Positions 9,705 through 18,647 of a stretch of 64,000 nucleotides of DNA are shown piece by piece. The DNA lies in the NCBI GenBank assembly GCA_002292265.1, contig DBBQ01000039.1, positions 62,001-126,000 on the forward strand. Reading direction: 5' to 3'. This stretch comes from Flavobacteriaceae bacterium UBA980. Lineage in GTDB: Bacteria > Bacteroidota > Bacteroidia > Flavobacteriales > Flavobacteriaceae. Position numbers and translations under genes: made by a program. Positions within the stretch are counted from its first letter, which is position 1. Every line of letters begins with the position of its first letter. The notes beneath the pieces were generated by a model. That model saw nothing but the letters and a program-made list of their open reading frames with translations. It was not told where the DNA came from and searched no databases.

Positions 9705-10298
9705 TGTTGATTTTTAGTTTAAGATAATCAATTTATCTTTTTTTAAGAGCGGTATTTTCTTTGAATAGAAAAACTGCTTTTAACTGCGGAAATACAAAAG
9801 GTCCAATTTCAGTAAAATGAGGATTTCTATACTATTACTCCTAGCACACCCTCTAAATTACGATCTATGGATCATCAAATTGTTTAAACTTAGTTTCTTT
9901 ATTAAATAAAAAAATAGTATGGCACCGAAAAAAGTCCTCCACAAGGTGATTTGTAGTAAAAAAGAAGAATTTTTTTACGGAAATTGTTGTTTTCTCGCAA
10001 AAGCATTTTGTTTAATAGAGAAATTCATTAAACTGCTTATAATGAGTATATTAATAGTATATAAATATAATAAACTAAACAGTTGTTTTATAAAAATGTA
10101 AAATACCTCAACAAAAATTGGCGCGTATAACTTTTTATACATATATTTAAACAAGTTTAAGTTCGATTTGGTTTCAAAACGTCTCTGTTAATTACTTCCA
10201 TTAGTTAAATTCTAAAATCCTAATCAGAGGCGTTTTTTCTTTTTTCTTCCTAAAAACACTACCTTTAATATAGATACAGTATTTATACATTCAGGTTA
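9705..10298. other. 594-bp AT-rich gap upstream of the carotenoid operon
   Basis: No convincing protein gene. A 60-codon plus-strand ORF (9919-10101) has a cysteine/lysine-rich composition without recognisable features, and I do not support it as a gene. The stretch contains a 12-bp stem with a 37-nt loop and a T-run at 10176-10238, which could end a short transcript, possibly a small RNA begun near 9900. A near-consensus -7 motif (TACCTTTA) about 35 bp before crtA is the likely promoter region for that operon. Confidence 0.5.
10176..10238 (+). terminator. terminator-like or REP-like hairpin with T-run
   Basis: AAAACGTCTCTG (10176-10187) pairs over all 12 positions, with one U-G wobble, with CAGAGGCGTTTT (10225-10236); the 3' arm runs into a T-tract. 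The 37-nt loop is long for an intrinsic terminator. The 12-mer CAAAACGTCTCT at its 5' arm also occurs inside the RAYT gene (29083-29094), so it may instead be a REP-type palindrome. Confidence 0.5.
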
Positions 10299-10982
10299 AT
10301 GACACAGGTGACTACGCTCACGCTTTTTTCTTTTAAAACGAACAAATTCTGGGCTTTCCAACAGATGGGTGTTGCTCCTCTGCGCTTAAAAAATATCGAA
10401 GGCTTGAAATTTTATAAGTTTCTAGGAACAGGAGGGGGGCAGGGATTTAGCCTTCGCCCCGATTTTTCTACATATGCCTTTCTGGGTGTATGGGAGGATC
10501 TCCCCTTCTATCAGAATTGTCTTCAAAAGCACCCCATTTTCAAAACTTACCAAGAAAAAGCAACGAGCCAGAGGGATCTGATTTTAAACGCCGTAAAAAG
10601 CCACGGTAAGTGGAGTGGGCAAAACCCTTTTAAAACAAAACCGGGTTTAGAAGCCAAGGGAAACCAAAAAGCGGTCGTAATTACTCGGGCTACACTTCAT
10701 TGGAATCGCCTGTTTTCTTTCTGGAAAGCAGTTCCTGCTGCCAGTAAAGCCATAGAAACAGCACAAGGGGTTCAGTATTACAAAGGCATTGGAGAATGGC
10801 CTTTTATACAACAAGCCACAATAAGTATTTGGGATGATTTTGAGGCTGTCAACACTTTTGCCTACAAAGACCGCGCACACGCGGATATTGTAAAAAAAAC
10901 GAAACAGATGAACTGGTACAAAGAAGATCTTTTTTCTCGATTTCACTTAATTTCGGACACTACAAAATCTCTAGATTCATGA
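10299..10982 (+). CDS. crtA: spheroidene monooxygenase family protein (CrtA-like)
   Basis: CrtA-family haem-type carotenoid oxygenase, 227 aa. The opening TLTLFSFKTNKFWAFQQMG and the following GTGGGQGFSLRPDFSTYAFLGVWED are typical of spheroidene monooxygenase homologues; the C-terminal half carries RATLHWNR and a GIGEWPFIQQATISIWDD segment. In flavobacteria that make myxol-type carotenoids, CrtA relatives are thought to oxidise or hydroxylate the acyclic end at C-2' rather than make spheroidenone; that substrate is inferred from the partners crtD and cruF. The stop codon overlaps the crtD start by 4 bp, indicating translational coupling. Confidence 0.85.
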   Translation: MTQVTTLTLFSFKTNKFWAFQQMGVAPLRLKNIEGLKFYKFLGTGGGQGFSLRPDFSTYAFLGVWEDLPFYQNCLQKHPIFKTYQEKATSQRDLILNAVKSHGKWSGQNPFKTKPGLEAKGNQKAVVITRATLHWNRLFSFWKAVPAASKAIETAQGVQYYKGIGEWPFIQQATISIWDDFEAVNTFAYKDRAHADIVKKTKQMNWYKEDLFSRFHLISDTTKSLDS

Positions 10983-12445
10983 AAAAAGCAATCGTTGTGG
11001 GTGCTGGAGTTGCTGGATTGGCTAGTAGTATTCGCTTAGCCCTCAAAGGTTATCAAGTACAGGTTTTTGAACAAAATTCCTATCCGGGAGGAAAACTATC
11101 TACCTTCAGTCTCCAGGGCTATCGATTTGATGCAGGCCCCTCTTTATTTACGATGCCTCATTTTGTAACCGAACTTTTTGAATTGGCGGGGGAGTCTGCA
11201 GAAGAACACTTTGAGTTTTCAAAAAAGGAAGTGGCGTGCACCTATTTTTGGCAAGACGGCACCGAGTTTACAGCCTATTCAGATCGAAAACAATTTATTA
11301 AAGAAGCCCATCAAACCTTTGGCGAGCCTGAAGAAAATATAGAGCGTTACTTCAACAGAGCAAAAAAGAAATATGAGCTTACTTCCACTTTGTTTTTAGA
11401 AAAATCGTTGCACAAGCTTAAAACTTTTCTCTCAATAGACACTGTAAAGGCCTTATTTCAGCTTCACACTTTTGAGCTTCAAAAAACCTTACACCAAGCC
11501 AACATTGATGCCTTTTCGTCCGCTCATTTTATTCAACTTTTAGATCGTTACGCAACTTACAACGGGTCAGATCCTTATCAAACCTCGGGGATGATGACCT
11601 TGATCCAACACTTGGAAAGTGCCTACGGTACTTTTGTCCCCAAAAAGGGAATGGTCTCTATTACCGATGCGCTTTTTGGTTTGGCAAAACGTCTTGGTGT
11701 GCAGTTTCATTTTGAGACCTCTGTGGAAGAAATCAGAGTTGAATCGGATCAAGCAAAAGGAGTAAAAACTAAAACTGCTTCTTATGAAGCGGATTTTGTT
11801 GTCTCAAATATGGATGTATTTCATACGTATAAAAAGTTACTCCCAAAAGCGAAGCCCCCGCAAAAAAGATTAAAGCAAGAGCGCTCCAGTTCAGCCGTTA
11901 TTTTTTATTGGGGAATTGCGCGTCAGTTTGAGAAGCTGGACTTGCACAACATCTTTTTTTCTGAAGCGTACCAAAAGGAATTTCAAGCGATTTTTAAGGA
12001 GCAAACAGTAGCTGAAGACCCTACTATTTACGTTAATATTACTTCTAAAGACGTTCCTGAAGATGCTCCAGAAGGGTGTGAAAACTGGTTTGTGATGGTC
12101 AATACTCCGGCACAGCACGGGCAAGACTGGGAGCAATTAGTAGATCGACTCCGTACGATCGTCATTCAGAAATTGTCGGAGCGATTGGGGGTACCACTTC
12201 AACAATGGATCGTTTGTGAAGAGGTGCTTACCCCTCCGCGAATTGAAGCCAAAACCCAATCGTATCGAGGTGCCTTGTATGGTGCATCAAGCAATGATGC
12301 CATGGCAGCCTTTTTACGTCATCCCAATTTTTCCAGTCGGATAAAAAACCTCTACTTTTGTGGTGGAAGTGTACATCCGGGAGGAGGAATTCCTCTTTGC
12401 TTACTCTCTGCCAAAATCGTGGCTGATCTCATTCCCAAAGTATAA
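10979..12445 (+). CDS. crtD: 1-hydroxycarotenoid 3,4-desaturase (CrtD type)
   Basis: CrtI/CrtD-family FAD desaturase, 488 aa, distinct from the CrtI at 7347. The N-terminal FAD site reads AIVVGAGVAGLASSIRLA, followed by FEQNSYPGGKLST and FDAGPSLFTMP. The C-terminal signature LYFCGGSVHPGGGIPLCLLSAKIVADLI is the form seen in methoxyneurosporene/1-hydroxycarotenoid dehydrogenases rather than in phytoene desaturases. It should desaturate the 3,4 bond of the end group after CruF has hydrated the 1,2 bond. It overlaps crtA by 4 bp and is 4 bp from cruF, so the three form one transcription unit. Confidence 0.88.
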   Translation: MKKAIVVGAGVAGLASSIRLALKGYQVQVFEQNSYPGGKLSTFSLQGYRFDAGPSLFTMPHFVTELFELAGESAEEHFEFSKKEVACTYFWQDGTEFTAYSDRKQFIKEAHQTFGEPEENIERYFNRAKKKYELTSTLFLEKSLHKLKTFLSIDTVKALFQLHTFELQKTLHQANIDAFSSAHFIQLLDRYATYNGSDPYQTSGMMTLIQHLESAYGTFVPKKGMVSITDALFGLAKRLGVQFHFETSVEEIRVESDQAKGVKTKTASYEADFVVSNMDVFHTYKKLLPKAKPPQKRLKQERSSSAVIFYWGIARQFEKLDLHNIFFSEAYQKEFQAIFKEQTVAEDPTIYVNITSKDVPEDAPEGCENWFVMVNTPAQHGQDWEQLVDRLRTIVIQKLSERLGVPLQQWIVCEEVLTPPRIEAKTQSYRGALYGASSNDAMAAFLRHPNFSSRIKNLYFCGGSVHPGGGIPLCLLSAKIVADLIPKV

Positions 12446-12449
12446 CTGA

Positions 12450-13103
12450 ATGCTGCAAACGAGTCTCTTAACAAAGCAAAATGCCGCTATCGGCTTAATC
12501 TGGCTCTTTCATGTTTCTGGATTAATTGGAATTATTTACAGCAATGCATCCTGGTTTATTAAAGGGACGCCTGTCAATCTTCTTTTGAGTTTTGCCCTGC
12601 TTTTGATCAATACAGAATGGAGTAAAAAAATGGGATCACTCGTCCTGCTCTGTTTTACCACGGGAATGCTAGCTGAAATTTTAGGAGTTCGATACGGATT
12701 TATTTTTGGAGAATATTCTTACGGCAATGCCCTAGGAACCAAAGTGATGGAAGTTCCCCTAATGATAGGGGTCAACTGGTGTATTTTAATTTTTATCACA
12801 GGCTTTATCGCTCAGTTTTTCCTAAAAAAACTGTGGTCCAAAGCGCTTTTAGGAACCGCTTTGATGTTGACCCTAGACCTCGTCATGGAACCCGTAGCTC
12901 CTGTTTTAGACTTTTGGACTTTCAACACTGGACTGGCTTCTTTTCACAATTATTTCGGATGGGCTTTGGTTGCTTTTCCACTACAACTTGTTTTTCACAA
13001 AGTCAAAATTAATATCGAAGGTCCATTCCCCTTTCATTTGTTTATACTCCAGTTTCTTTTTTTCACCATACTTTTGCTAAAAATTAATTCCTTGGGAATT
13101 TAA
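12450..13103 (+). CDS. cruF: carotenoid 1,2-hydratase (CruF family membrane protein)
   Basis: Integral membrane protein, 217 aa, with about six or seven predicted helices. It matches the carotenoid biosynthesis family (DUF422), whose Bacteroidetes and cyanobacterial members (CruF) hydrate the acyclic psi end of gamma-carotene-type pigments. Visible conserved segments are GTPVNLLLSFALLLINT, LGVRYGFIFGEYSYG, LMLTLDLVMEPVAP and FHNYFGW; the acidic/histidine residues in these helices are typical. It sits directly after crtD. The order crtA-crtD-cruF points to a monocyclic product of saproxanthin or myxol type; the exact pigment is inferred. Confidence 0.87.
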   Translation: MLQTSLLTKQNAAIGLIWLFHVSGLIGIIYSNASWFIKGTPVNLLLSFALLLINTEWSKKMGSLVLLCFTTGMLAEILGVRYGFIFGEYSYGNALGTKVMEVPLMIGVNWCILIFITGFIAQFFLKKLWSKALLGTALMLTLDLVMEPVAPVLDFWTFNTGLASFHNYFGWALVAFPLQLVFHKVKINIEGPFPFHLFILQFLFFTILLLKINSLGI

Positions 13104-13113
13104 ATCAACTACT

Positions 13114-13638
13114 ATGGGTTCTCTGCGCTATTTTGTATTGTTTCTATTTTGCATCACTGCTTGTAAAAATGGAAAACCAGCGGAAAGTACGGTCTCAGGT
13201 ACTTTAGCAAACAATGAGGAAACGAGTTCTCCACTGACTGCTCGATTCGATTTGGTTGAATATCCCGAGGCCTTGTTAAAGGAAAACGGATTAGAAGAAT
13301 GGGAGGAATTCATCGATTTATACGAAGCCCTTGAACGACTAAAAGAACTAGACCTCCGCGATGTGGGAGTTAATATTATAGGGATTTCCGCTCGAATAAA
13401 AAAAATAGTTTCTGACACACTCCCTGGAGGCTTTGAGACTCCTCAAATAAGAAGCCGCTTTAAAGTAGTTCAAATGCAGACCCAAAAAGCACGTTATTTC
13501 ACAAAACATTATAAGGAAGATTCTTTAATTCCTTCATTAAAAACGCTTTACGGACATTACAACGCCTTGCTTTTACGAATGCAGGTTTTGAAACAAGAAG
13601 AGTCTACTGTAGTCTCCCAGACAATCCCTTTAAATTAA
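13114..13638 (+). CDS. lipoprotein of unknown function
   Basis: 174-aa protein with a lipoprotein signal: hydrophobic YFVLFLFCITA followed by Cys 17. The mature part is acidic and mostly helical, with EALERLKELDLRDVGVNIIGISARIKKI and a second helix pair near the end; no family is recognised. It begins 10 bp after cruF on the same strand, so it is co-transcribed with the carotenoid genes and could be an accessory protein or merely a passenger. The 3' end overlaps the convergent gene at 13635 by 4 bp. Confidence 0.7.
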   Translation: MGSLRYFVLFLFCITACKNGKPAESTVSGTLANNEETSSPLTARFDLVEYPEALLKENGLEEWEEFIDLYEALERLKELDLRDVGVNIIGISARIKKIVSDTLPGGFETPQIRSRFKVVQMQTQKARYFTKHYKEDSLIPSLKTLYGHYNALLLRMQVLKQEESTVVSQTIPLN

Positions 13639-14081
13639 GAGTTTACTTCTTTTTTGTGGCGGTGCTCCGTTGCAATTACTTGACTTTGATCCAAGGCAAC
13701 TTCAATACTGGAAAGATGTTGCAATAATTTGGAGTTCTCAAATTCTTGGTCGAAAAGGGTTCGATACAAGTCCAACAACAATTTATCAGCCTCTAAACAC
13801 TTCTCTATGGCTGAAGTTTTGATATGATCAATGGAAGATATTAACAACTGGTCAAAGTTAAATCGGCTGACTACTAGGTCGTCATAGCTTGTTCCAAGGC
13901 TTTGCAATTCACTCAAAATTTCTTGAAAAAATCGATTGCGAATCATGGCTTGTTGATTAAAAAACCGCTTGTCTTCAGAAACTAAAGCACGGTCTGCAGC
14001 CTTCAAATACTCCAGTTTCGCATTTCTTAGATGCGTTAAGAGTTTTTCTAAGGAGGCAATATGTTGATTGCTTTTAGACAT
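13635..14081 (-). CDS. PA2169-like four-helix-bundle protein (DUF2383)
   Basis: 148-aa, fully helical, soluble protein. The pattern LEKLLTHLRNAKLEYLKAADRAL, a conserved FF near residues 40-41 (EDKRFFNQQAMIRNRFFQEI), and a second helical hairpin (CLEADKLLLDLYRTLFDQ) matches the ferritin-like PA2169/DUF2383 family of uncharacterised, often stress-associated proteins. No metal-binding E...ExxH set is evident, so iron storage should not be assumed. Divergent or convergent neighbours suggest its own promoter in the 61-bp gap, which also holds a C8 tract (14131-14138). Confidence 0.7.
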   Translation of the reverse strand: MSKSNQHIASLEKLLTHLRNAKLEYLKAADRALVSEDKRFFNQQAMIRNRFFQEILSELQSLGTSYDDLVVSRFNFDQLLISSIDHIKTSAIEKCLEADKLLLDLYRTLFDQEFENSKLLQHLSSIEVALDQSQVIATEHRHKKEVNS

Positions 14082-14142
14082 TGTTAAATTTATATCATCA
14101 AGGTAGTTTTTATAAGCTAGAGGTTTAAGTGCCCCCCCCTTT

Positions 14143-14937
14143 TTATATCAACAAGTTATCTACAGAATAATGAAAAGGAGTTTTACGACAAATTTTATCG
14201 CCTTTGATAATACGTACTCGAGCCTCCTCATTATTAAATTCAGGTACGGGGAGGTTTACTTTTTGTGCCATATGTAAATAGTAGTCTTCTCTGAGCGGAT
14301 GATGTGGAGCAACCAAATTAAAAATCCCCTGAAGCTCGGAATGGGAAACCAAAGTAGCTACTCCTCGGACGGCATCTTCTTGATGAATAAAATTGATTTT
14401 TCCCTTAGGGTTTGGAATGGTTCTTCCTTGAAGATAATAAATCGGGTTGCGGTCGACCCCAATTAGCCCTCCCAGTCTAACGATGACTGAGGGAATAGGA
14501 TATTCATCTAGGAGTTGTTCACTACTAACTAATGCCTTGGCCGAGAAAGTTTCTGGAACTACAGGACTGGTTTCATCGTAACTGTTTCCTCTGGATCCGT
14601 AGACAGAGGTACTACTCAAAAATAAAATACGCTGAATTGGATAAGAGGCCGAGGCGTCCAGTAGTAGTTGGATTTTTCGAACATAGCCTACTTCGGAAGT
14701 GGGTCGCTTAGGAGGTAGGGAAATAAGGAGGGTATCTACTTGATCCAAAAAAGTGTCCAGCCCTAGGGCTTGGTCATCCTCTAAAACAACACAATACCCC
14801 TCTATTCCCTTTTTTTGGAGTTCTACAACCCCCGATTCTGAAGTCCGAGAACCCTTTACAGTATAATCAAGCTGTTGTAAATATTTTCCCAGTGGGACCC
14901 CCAACCAACCACAACCTAAAATACCTATAGTAGACAT
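14143..14937 (-). CDS. SDR-family NAD(P)-dependent epimerase/reductase (YeeZ-like)
   Basis: 264-aa extended short-chain dehydrogenase. The N-terminus TIGILGCGWLGVPLGKYL is the glycine-rich cofactor site in the form shared with YeeZ-type proteins. It is followed by LLISLPPKRP, FLSSTSVYGSRG (active-site Ser/Tyr region) and INFIHQEDAVRGV. The substrate is unknown. It is transcribed alone, opposite to the CBS-domain gene at 15054, with a 116-bp divergent promoter region between them. Confidence 0.8.
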   Translation of the reverse strand: MSTIGILGCGWLGVPLGKYLQQLDYTVKGSRTSESGVVELQKKGIEGYCVVLEDDQALGLDTFLDQVDTLLISLPPKRPTSEVGYVRKIQLLLDASASYPIQRILFLSSTSVYGSRGNSYDETSPVVPETFSAKALVSSEQLLDEYPIPSVIVRLGGLIGVDRNPIYYLQGRTIPNPKGKINFIHQEDAVRGVATLVSHSELQGIFNLVAPHHPLREDYYLHMAQKVNLPVPEFNNEEARVRIIKGDKICRKTPFHYSVDNLLI

Positions 14938-15053
14938 TAGTGAAATTTTAGTAATAGTACTGATATATTTTTATTGAATTGTTAATTTTTTGAAAGGAAT
15001 CTCAAATTTTAATCAAAAAAAACTACCTTAGGATAAATCAAAATTTATTTATT

Positions 15054-15524
15054 ATGCCCGTAAAAAGTTTTCAAGGAGAGCGGGCTCAAAAAAAAAGAGT
15101 CACTCCCAGCAAGTTAACCGTGTCAGATATCATGACCACGAATTTAGTCCTGTTCACCCCAGAGCAAAGTATTCACGATGTGATGCAAGCCTTTATCAAA
15201 TACCGTATTTCAGGGGGACCCGTTGTGGATGAAAAAGGAAAGCTCATCGGGGTAATTTCAGAGGCCGATTGTATGAAAGAAATCTCCGATAGTCGTTATT
15301 TTAACATGCCCATCTTGGATAAATCTGTAGGCCACTTCATGACAGAAAATGTGGATACCATTGAATCTACTCTAAGTGTTTTTGATGCTGCCGCTAAATT
15401 TTCAAAATCCAGCAGAAGAAGGTACCCTGTTCTTGAAAAGGGTCGTTTGGTAGGTCAGGTAAGTCGAAAAGATATTGTTATCGCCGCTCTAAATATGAAA
15501 AGCCAAACCTGGAACGCTAGGTAA
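15054..15524 (+). CDS. tandem CBS-domain protein
   Basis: 156-aa cytosolic protein made of one CBS pair. Domain 1 covers about residues 25-85 (VSDIMTTNLVLFTPEQS, YRISGGPVVDEKGKLIGVISEAD); domain 2 covers about 92-150 (VGHFMTENVDTIESTLSV, RRRYPVLEKGRLVGQVSRKDI). Such pairs bind adenosine nucleotides and act as energy sensors, but no partner enzyme is fused or adjacent. The basic N-terminus (about 20 residues) is not part of the domain. Its end overlaps the convergent deacetylase-like gene by 8 bp. Confidence 0.85.
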   Translation: MPVKSFQGERAQKKRVTPSKLTVSDIMTTNLVLFTPEQSIHDVMQAFIKYRISGGPVVDEKGKLIGVISEADCMKEISDSRYFNMPILDKSVGHFMTENVDTIESTLSVFDAAAKFSKSSRRRYPVLEKGRLVGQVSRKDIVIAALNMKSQTWNAR

Positions 15525-16428
15525 ACAACGATTTCGCAATACGATAGGTGTTGGTGTGAGCCTCAATGATGGTTTTTATGTCTTTAGAATAGCCCCCTCC
15601 CATGCTACATTGTACCGGGATTTTGTTTTTTTTACAAAAGGAAAGTACGAGTTCATCCCGTTGTTTACAACCGTTCAGGGTTAAGCCGAGACGACCTAAT
15701 TTATCCGTTTCCAGAACATCTACCCCGCAGAGATAAAAAATGAAATCAGGTTGTACATTTTCGTAAAGTTTGGGGAGTAATGTCTTTAACTGATTCAGGT
15801 ACGTTAGGTCTGCACATTGATCTTCTAGAGGGAGGTCCCAATCACTTTTTTCCTTTCGAAAAGGATAGTTTTTGGCCCCGTGGACGGAACAGGTAAATAC
15901 TTCAGGATGGTCTTTAAAAATAACCGCAGTTCCATTGCCCTGATGTACATCCAAATCTAAGACGAGAATTTTTTTTGCTTGTCCGCTGTCCAAAAGATGC
16001 TGCGCTGCGATTGCCTGATCGTTTAGCAAACAAAAAGCTTCCCCATGATCTGGAAAAGCGTGATGGGTTCCACCTGCAATATTCATAGCAATACCCTCCG
16101 ACAAGGCTTTTTCTGCTCCTTCAATTGTCCCTCCAGCAATTAAAAACTCACGTTGTACCAAGGCTTCACTCAGAGGAAAACCAATACTGCGCACCTCACT
16201 TTTTGTGAGTTTTAAACGGCATAGCCGATCGACATAGTCCTTCTCATGCACGCGAAGTACTTGTTCTAAACTAGCCTTCTTCGGAGTAAAAAAATCATCT
16301 GGCTCACAGGTTCCTTCCAATAGAAGTTGTTGGGGGAGCAGTTCGTATTTTTCCATTGGAAACCTATGGTTTTCTGCCAGTGGAAGGCGATACGAACGAT
16401 CAAAAGCGATGGGTATTCGGAGCGTCAA
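15517..16428 (-). CDS. histone deacetylase superfamily protein
   Basis: 303-aa arginase/deacetylase-fold hydrolase, probably an amidase on acetylated polyamines or small molecules. Active-site motifs are visible: NIAGGTHHAFPDHGEAFC (tandem His), LDLDVHQGNG (metal ligands D and H), a further aspartate in YLCGVDVLETDKLGRLGL, and the C-terminal SMGGGYS. The start is TTG at 16428, 3 bp after the metG stop; the family N-terminus (YRLPLAENHRFPMEKY) then falls at the expected distance and no ATG is available. It is therefore likely co-transcribed with metG. Confidence 0.87.
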   Translation of the reverse strand: MTLRIPIAFDRSYRLPLAENHRFPMEKYELLPQQLLLEGTCEPDDFFTPKKASLEQVLRVHEKDYVDRLCRLKLTKSEVRSIGFPLSEALVQREFLIAGGTIEGAEKALSEGIAMNIAGGTHHAFPDHGEAFCLLNDQAIAAQHLLDSGQAKKILVLDLDVHQGNGTAVIFKDHPEVFTCSVHGAKNYPFRKEKSDWDLPLEDQCADLTYLNQLKTLLPKLYENVQPDFIFYLCGVDVLETDKLGRLGLTLNGCKQRDELVLSFCKKNKIPVQCSMGGGYSKDIKTIIEAHTNTYRIAKSLFT

Positions 16429-16431
16429 AAC

Positions 16432-18486
16432 CTAAAGGATCTCAGCTCCATTCTGAACGGTGTCGTCCTCTGGATTTACAAATACAAATTGACCCTGTTC
16501 GTTTTCTCCTAAAAGAATCATGCCCTTACTTTCAATCCCTTTAAGGGTTCTCGGAGCTAGATTGCTCAAAAGGGTTACTTTCTTCCCGATCAGCTCGGCT
16601 TCGTCAAAATCTTGTGCAATTCCCGAAATCACAGTTCGAATTTCACTTCCTAGTTGCACTTTGAGTTCCATCAATTTCTTGGTCTTGGGAACCTTTTTAG
16701 CTTCAAGGATTTCAGCCACTTGGAGCTTTAGGGAATCAAAATCTTCGAAAGAAGTTTGTGGTTTTAGTGGAGCAATAGTTTGTGTTTCCGTTTGGTTTTG
16801 TTCTGCACTTGCTGCTAGTTTTACTCGTTGTTGCTCCATTTGAACATCCTCTATTTTTTGAAATAAAAGCTGTGCTTTTTCGATCCGATGATCGGTGGGA
16901 ATCAATTCCTTTTTTTCACCCACATCCTCCCATTTTAACTGGAGACTGTCCAAGTGGAGGAGGTGTGCTAATTTTTTCGCTGTAAAAGGTAAGAAAGGTT
17001 CGCTGAGTAGGGCCAGACCTGTTGCAATCTGAAGTGCTGTATACATAATGCTAGCGACTCGTTCGGGATCTGTCTTAATCTGTTTCCAGGGTTCAGCCTC
17101 TGCAAGGTATTTGTTTCCTAAACGGGCAAGTTGAATCAGGAGCTGACTGGCTTCTCGAAAACGGTATTGGGTGATGGACTGATCTATTTTTTTAGGGAGA
17201 AGCTGCATTTCATCCAAGACCGTCTCATCTTCTTTGGATAATACCCCTGCACTAGGGACAACCCCTTCGTAATATTTATGGGTAAGAACCACCACGCGGT
17301 TGATAAAGTTTCCATAAATAGCGACTAATTCATTGTTGTTTCGCGCTTGAAATTCTTCCCAGGTGAAGTCATTGTCTTTAGTCTCTGGAGCATTGGCGGT
17401 CAAAACGTAGCGAAGTACATCTTGCTGGTCGGGGAATTTTTCTAAATATTCGTGTAACCAGACAGCCCAGTTTTTTGACGTGGAAATTTTTTGTCCTTCC
17501 AGATTTAAAAATTCATTTGCAGGAACATTTTCAGGTAAAATATAATCTCCCGTAGCATGAAGCATCACAGGGAAAATGATGCAGTGAAAAACGATATTGT
17601 CTTTTCCAATAAAATGAACCAACTGAGTGTCTTTGTCTTTCCAGTACGGTTCCCAGTCTATTCCTTTTTCGGCGGCCCATTCTTTGGTAGAAGAAATATA
17701 TCCGATGGGCGCATCGAACCAAACATAGAGGACTTTGCCTTCCGCTCCCGAAACAGGAACAGGAATTCCCCAGTCCAGATCTCGAGTCACTGCGCGGGCC
17801 TGTAAACCATTGTCAATCCAAGATTTTACCTGCCCATAAACATTCGGCTTCCAGTCGGATTGATGCCCTTTGAGAATCCACTCTTCTAGAAATGTCTCAT
17901 ACTGATCCAAAGGAAGATACCAATGCTTGGTCTTACGCATTTCAGGTTCCGCTCCGCTTATGGTGGATTGTGGATTGATAAGATCTGTAGCGCTTAGACT
18001 GCTTCCACAGTTTTCACACTGATCTCCATAGGCTTCAGGATGTTGGCAAATCGGACAGATTCCTGTGACATAACGATCTGCTAAAAATTGATTGGCCTCC
18101 GGATCAAAAAGTTGTTCTGTTTCTTTCTCTTCAAAGATTCCTTTTTGGTGTAAATCTGAAAAAATTTCTTGTGCGGTAGTGTGGTGAATCGGTCGGGAAG
18201 TTCGAGAATAATTGTCAAATTCTATTCCAAAACTCCTAAAAGAAGTACGGATCAATTGATCGTATTGGTCGATCACCTCTTGCGGTGTCTTCCCTTCTTT
18301 TTTTGCTTTTAAAGAAATGGCTACACCGTGTTCATCACTCCCGCAGATAAAAGCAACTTCTTTGCCTTTTCCTCTCAGGTAACGCGCATAAATATCTGCT
18401 GGAACATAGACTCCGGCTAAATGGCCAATGTGTATGGGTCCGTTGGTGTAGGGAAGGGCAGCCGTTATCGTATAGCGCTTTGGCAT
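16432..18486 (-). CDS. metG: methionyl-tRNA synthetase
   Basis: Charges tRNA-Met with methionine; 684 aa from the ATG at 18486. The open frame continues 24 codons upstream, but family similarity begins at MPKRYTITAALPYTNGPIHIGH, which contains the class I HIGH site. The zinc knuckle is CPICQH...CENCGS (two CxxC pairs), the KMSKS equivalent is KISTSKN, and the C-terminus has an EMAP-II-like tRNA-binding domain (LKVQLGSEIRTVISGI, GKKVTLLSNLAPR). This is the long, dimeric form common in Bacteroidetes. A 66-bp gap separates it from the divergent yraN reading frame. Confidence 0.95.
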   Translation of the reverse strand: MPKRYTITAALPYTNGPIHIGHLAGVYVPADIYARYLRGKGKEVAFICGSDEHGVAISLKAKKEGKTPQEVIDQYDQLIRTSFRSFGIEFDNYSRTSRPIHHTTAQEIFSDLHQKGIFEEKETEQLFDPEANQFLADRYVTGICPICQHPEAYGDQCENCGSSLSATDLINPQSTISGAEPEMRKTKHWYLPLDQYETFLEEWILKGHQSDWKPNVYGQVKSWIDNGLQARAVTRDLDWGIPVPVSGAEGKVLYVWFDAPIGYISSTKEWAAEKGIDWEPYWKDKDTQLVHFIGKDNIVFHCIIFPVMLHATGDYILPENVPANEFLNLEGQKISTSKNWAVWLHEYLEKFPDQQDVLRYVLTANAPETKDNDFTWEEFQARNNNELVAIYGNFINRVVVLTHKYYEGVVPSAGVLSKEDETVLDEMQLLPKKIDQSITQYRFREASQLLIQLARLGNKYLAEAEPWKQIKTDPERVASIMYTALQIATGLALLSEPFLPFTAKKLAHLLHLDSLQLKWEDVGEKKELIPTDHRIEKAQLLFQKIEDVQMEQQRVKLAASAEQNQTETQTIAPLKPQTSFEDFDSLKLQVAEILEAKKVPKTKKLMELKVQLGSEIRTVISGIAQDFDEAELIGKKVTLLSNLAPRTLKGIESKGMILLGENEQGQFVFVNPEDDTVQNGAEIL

Positions 18487-18647
18487 TGGACGATTCAATT
18501 TTTTTTCAAAAGTAAGCAAAACCCAGATGTTTTTAAGAAAGGAAGTATCTTTAATCATCCAAATCTAAATCCAAGGCACAGCACAATCTTTTTGGACAAG
18601 AATCAGAGCAACGCGCTTTACAGTACCTCATAAAAAAAGGCTATCGT

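Noticed and set aside
9919..10101. 60-codon plus-strand ORF upstream of the carotenoid operon
   Set aside because: Composition follows the AT-rich intergenic DNA, there is no domain, signal peptide or family resemblance, and no plausible promoter was found.
14131..14138. C8 tract as a second phase-variation site
   Set aside because: It lies between genes, just after an SDR stop codon, and does not alter any reading frame; an effect on promoter spacing for the 14081 gene is only speculation.
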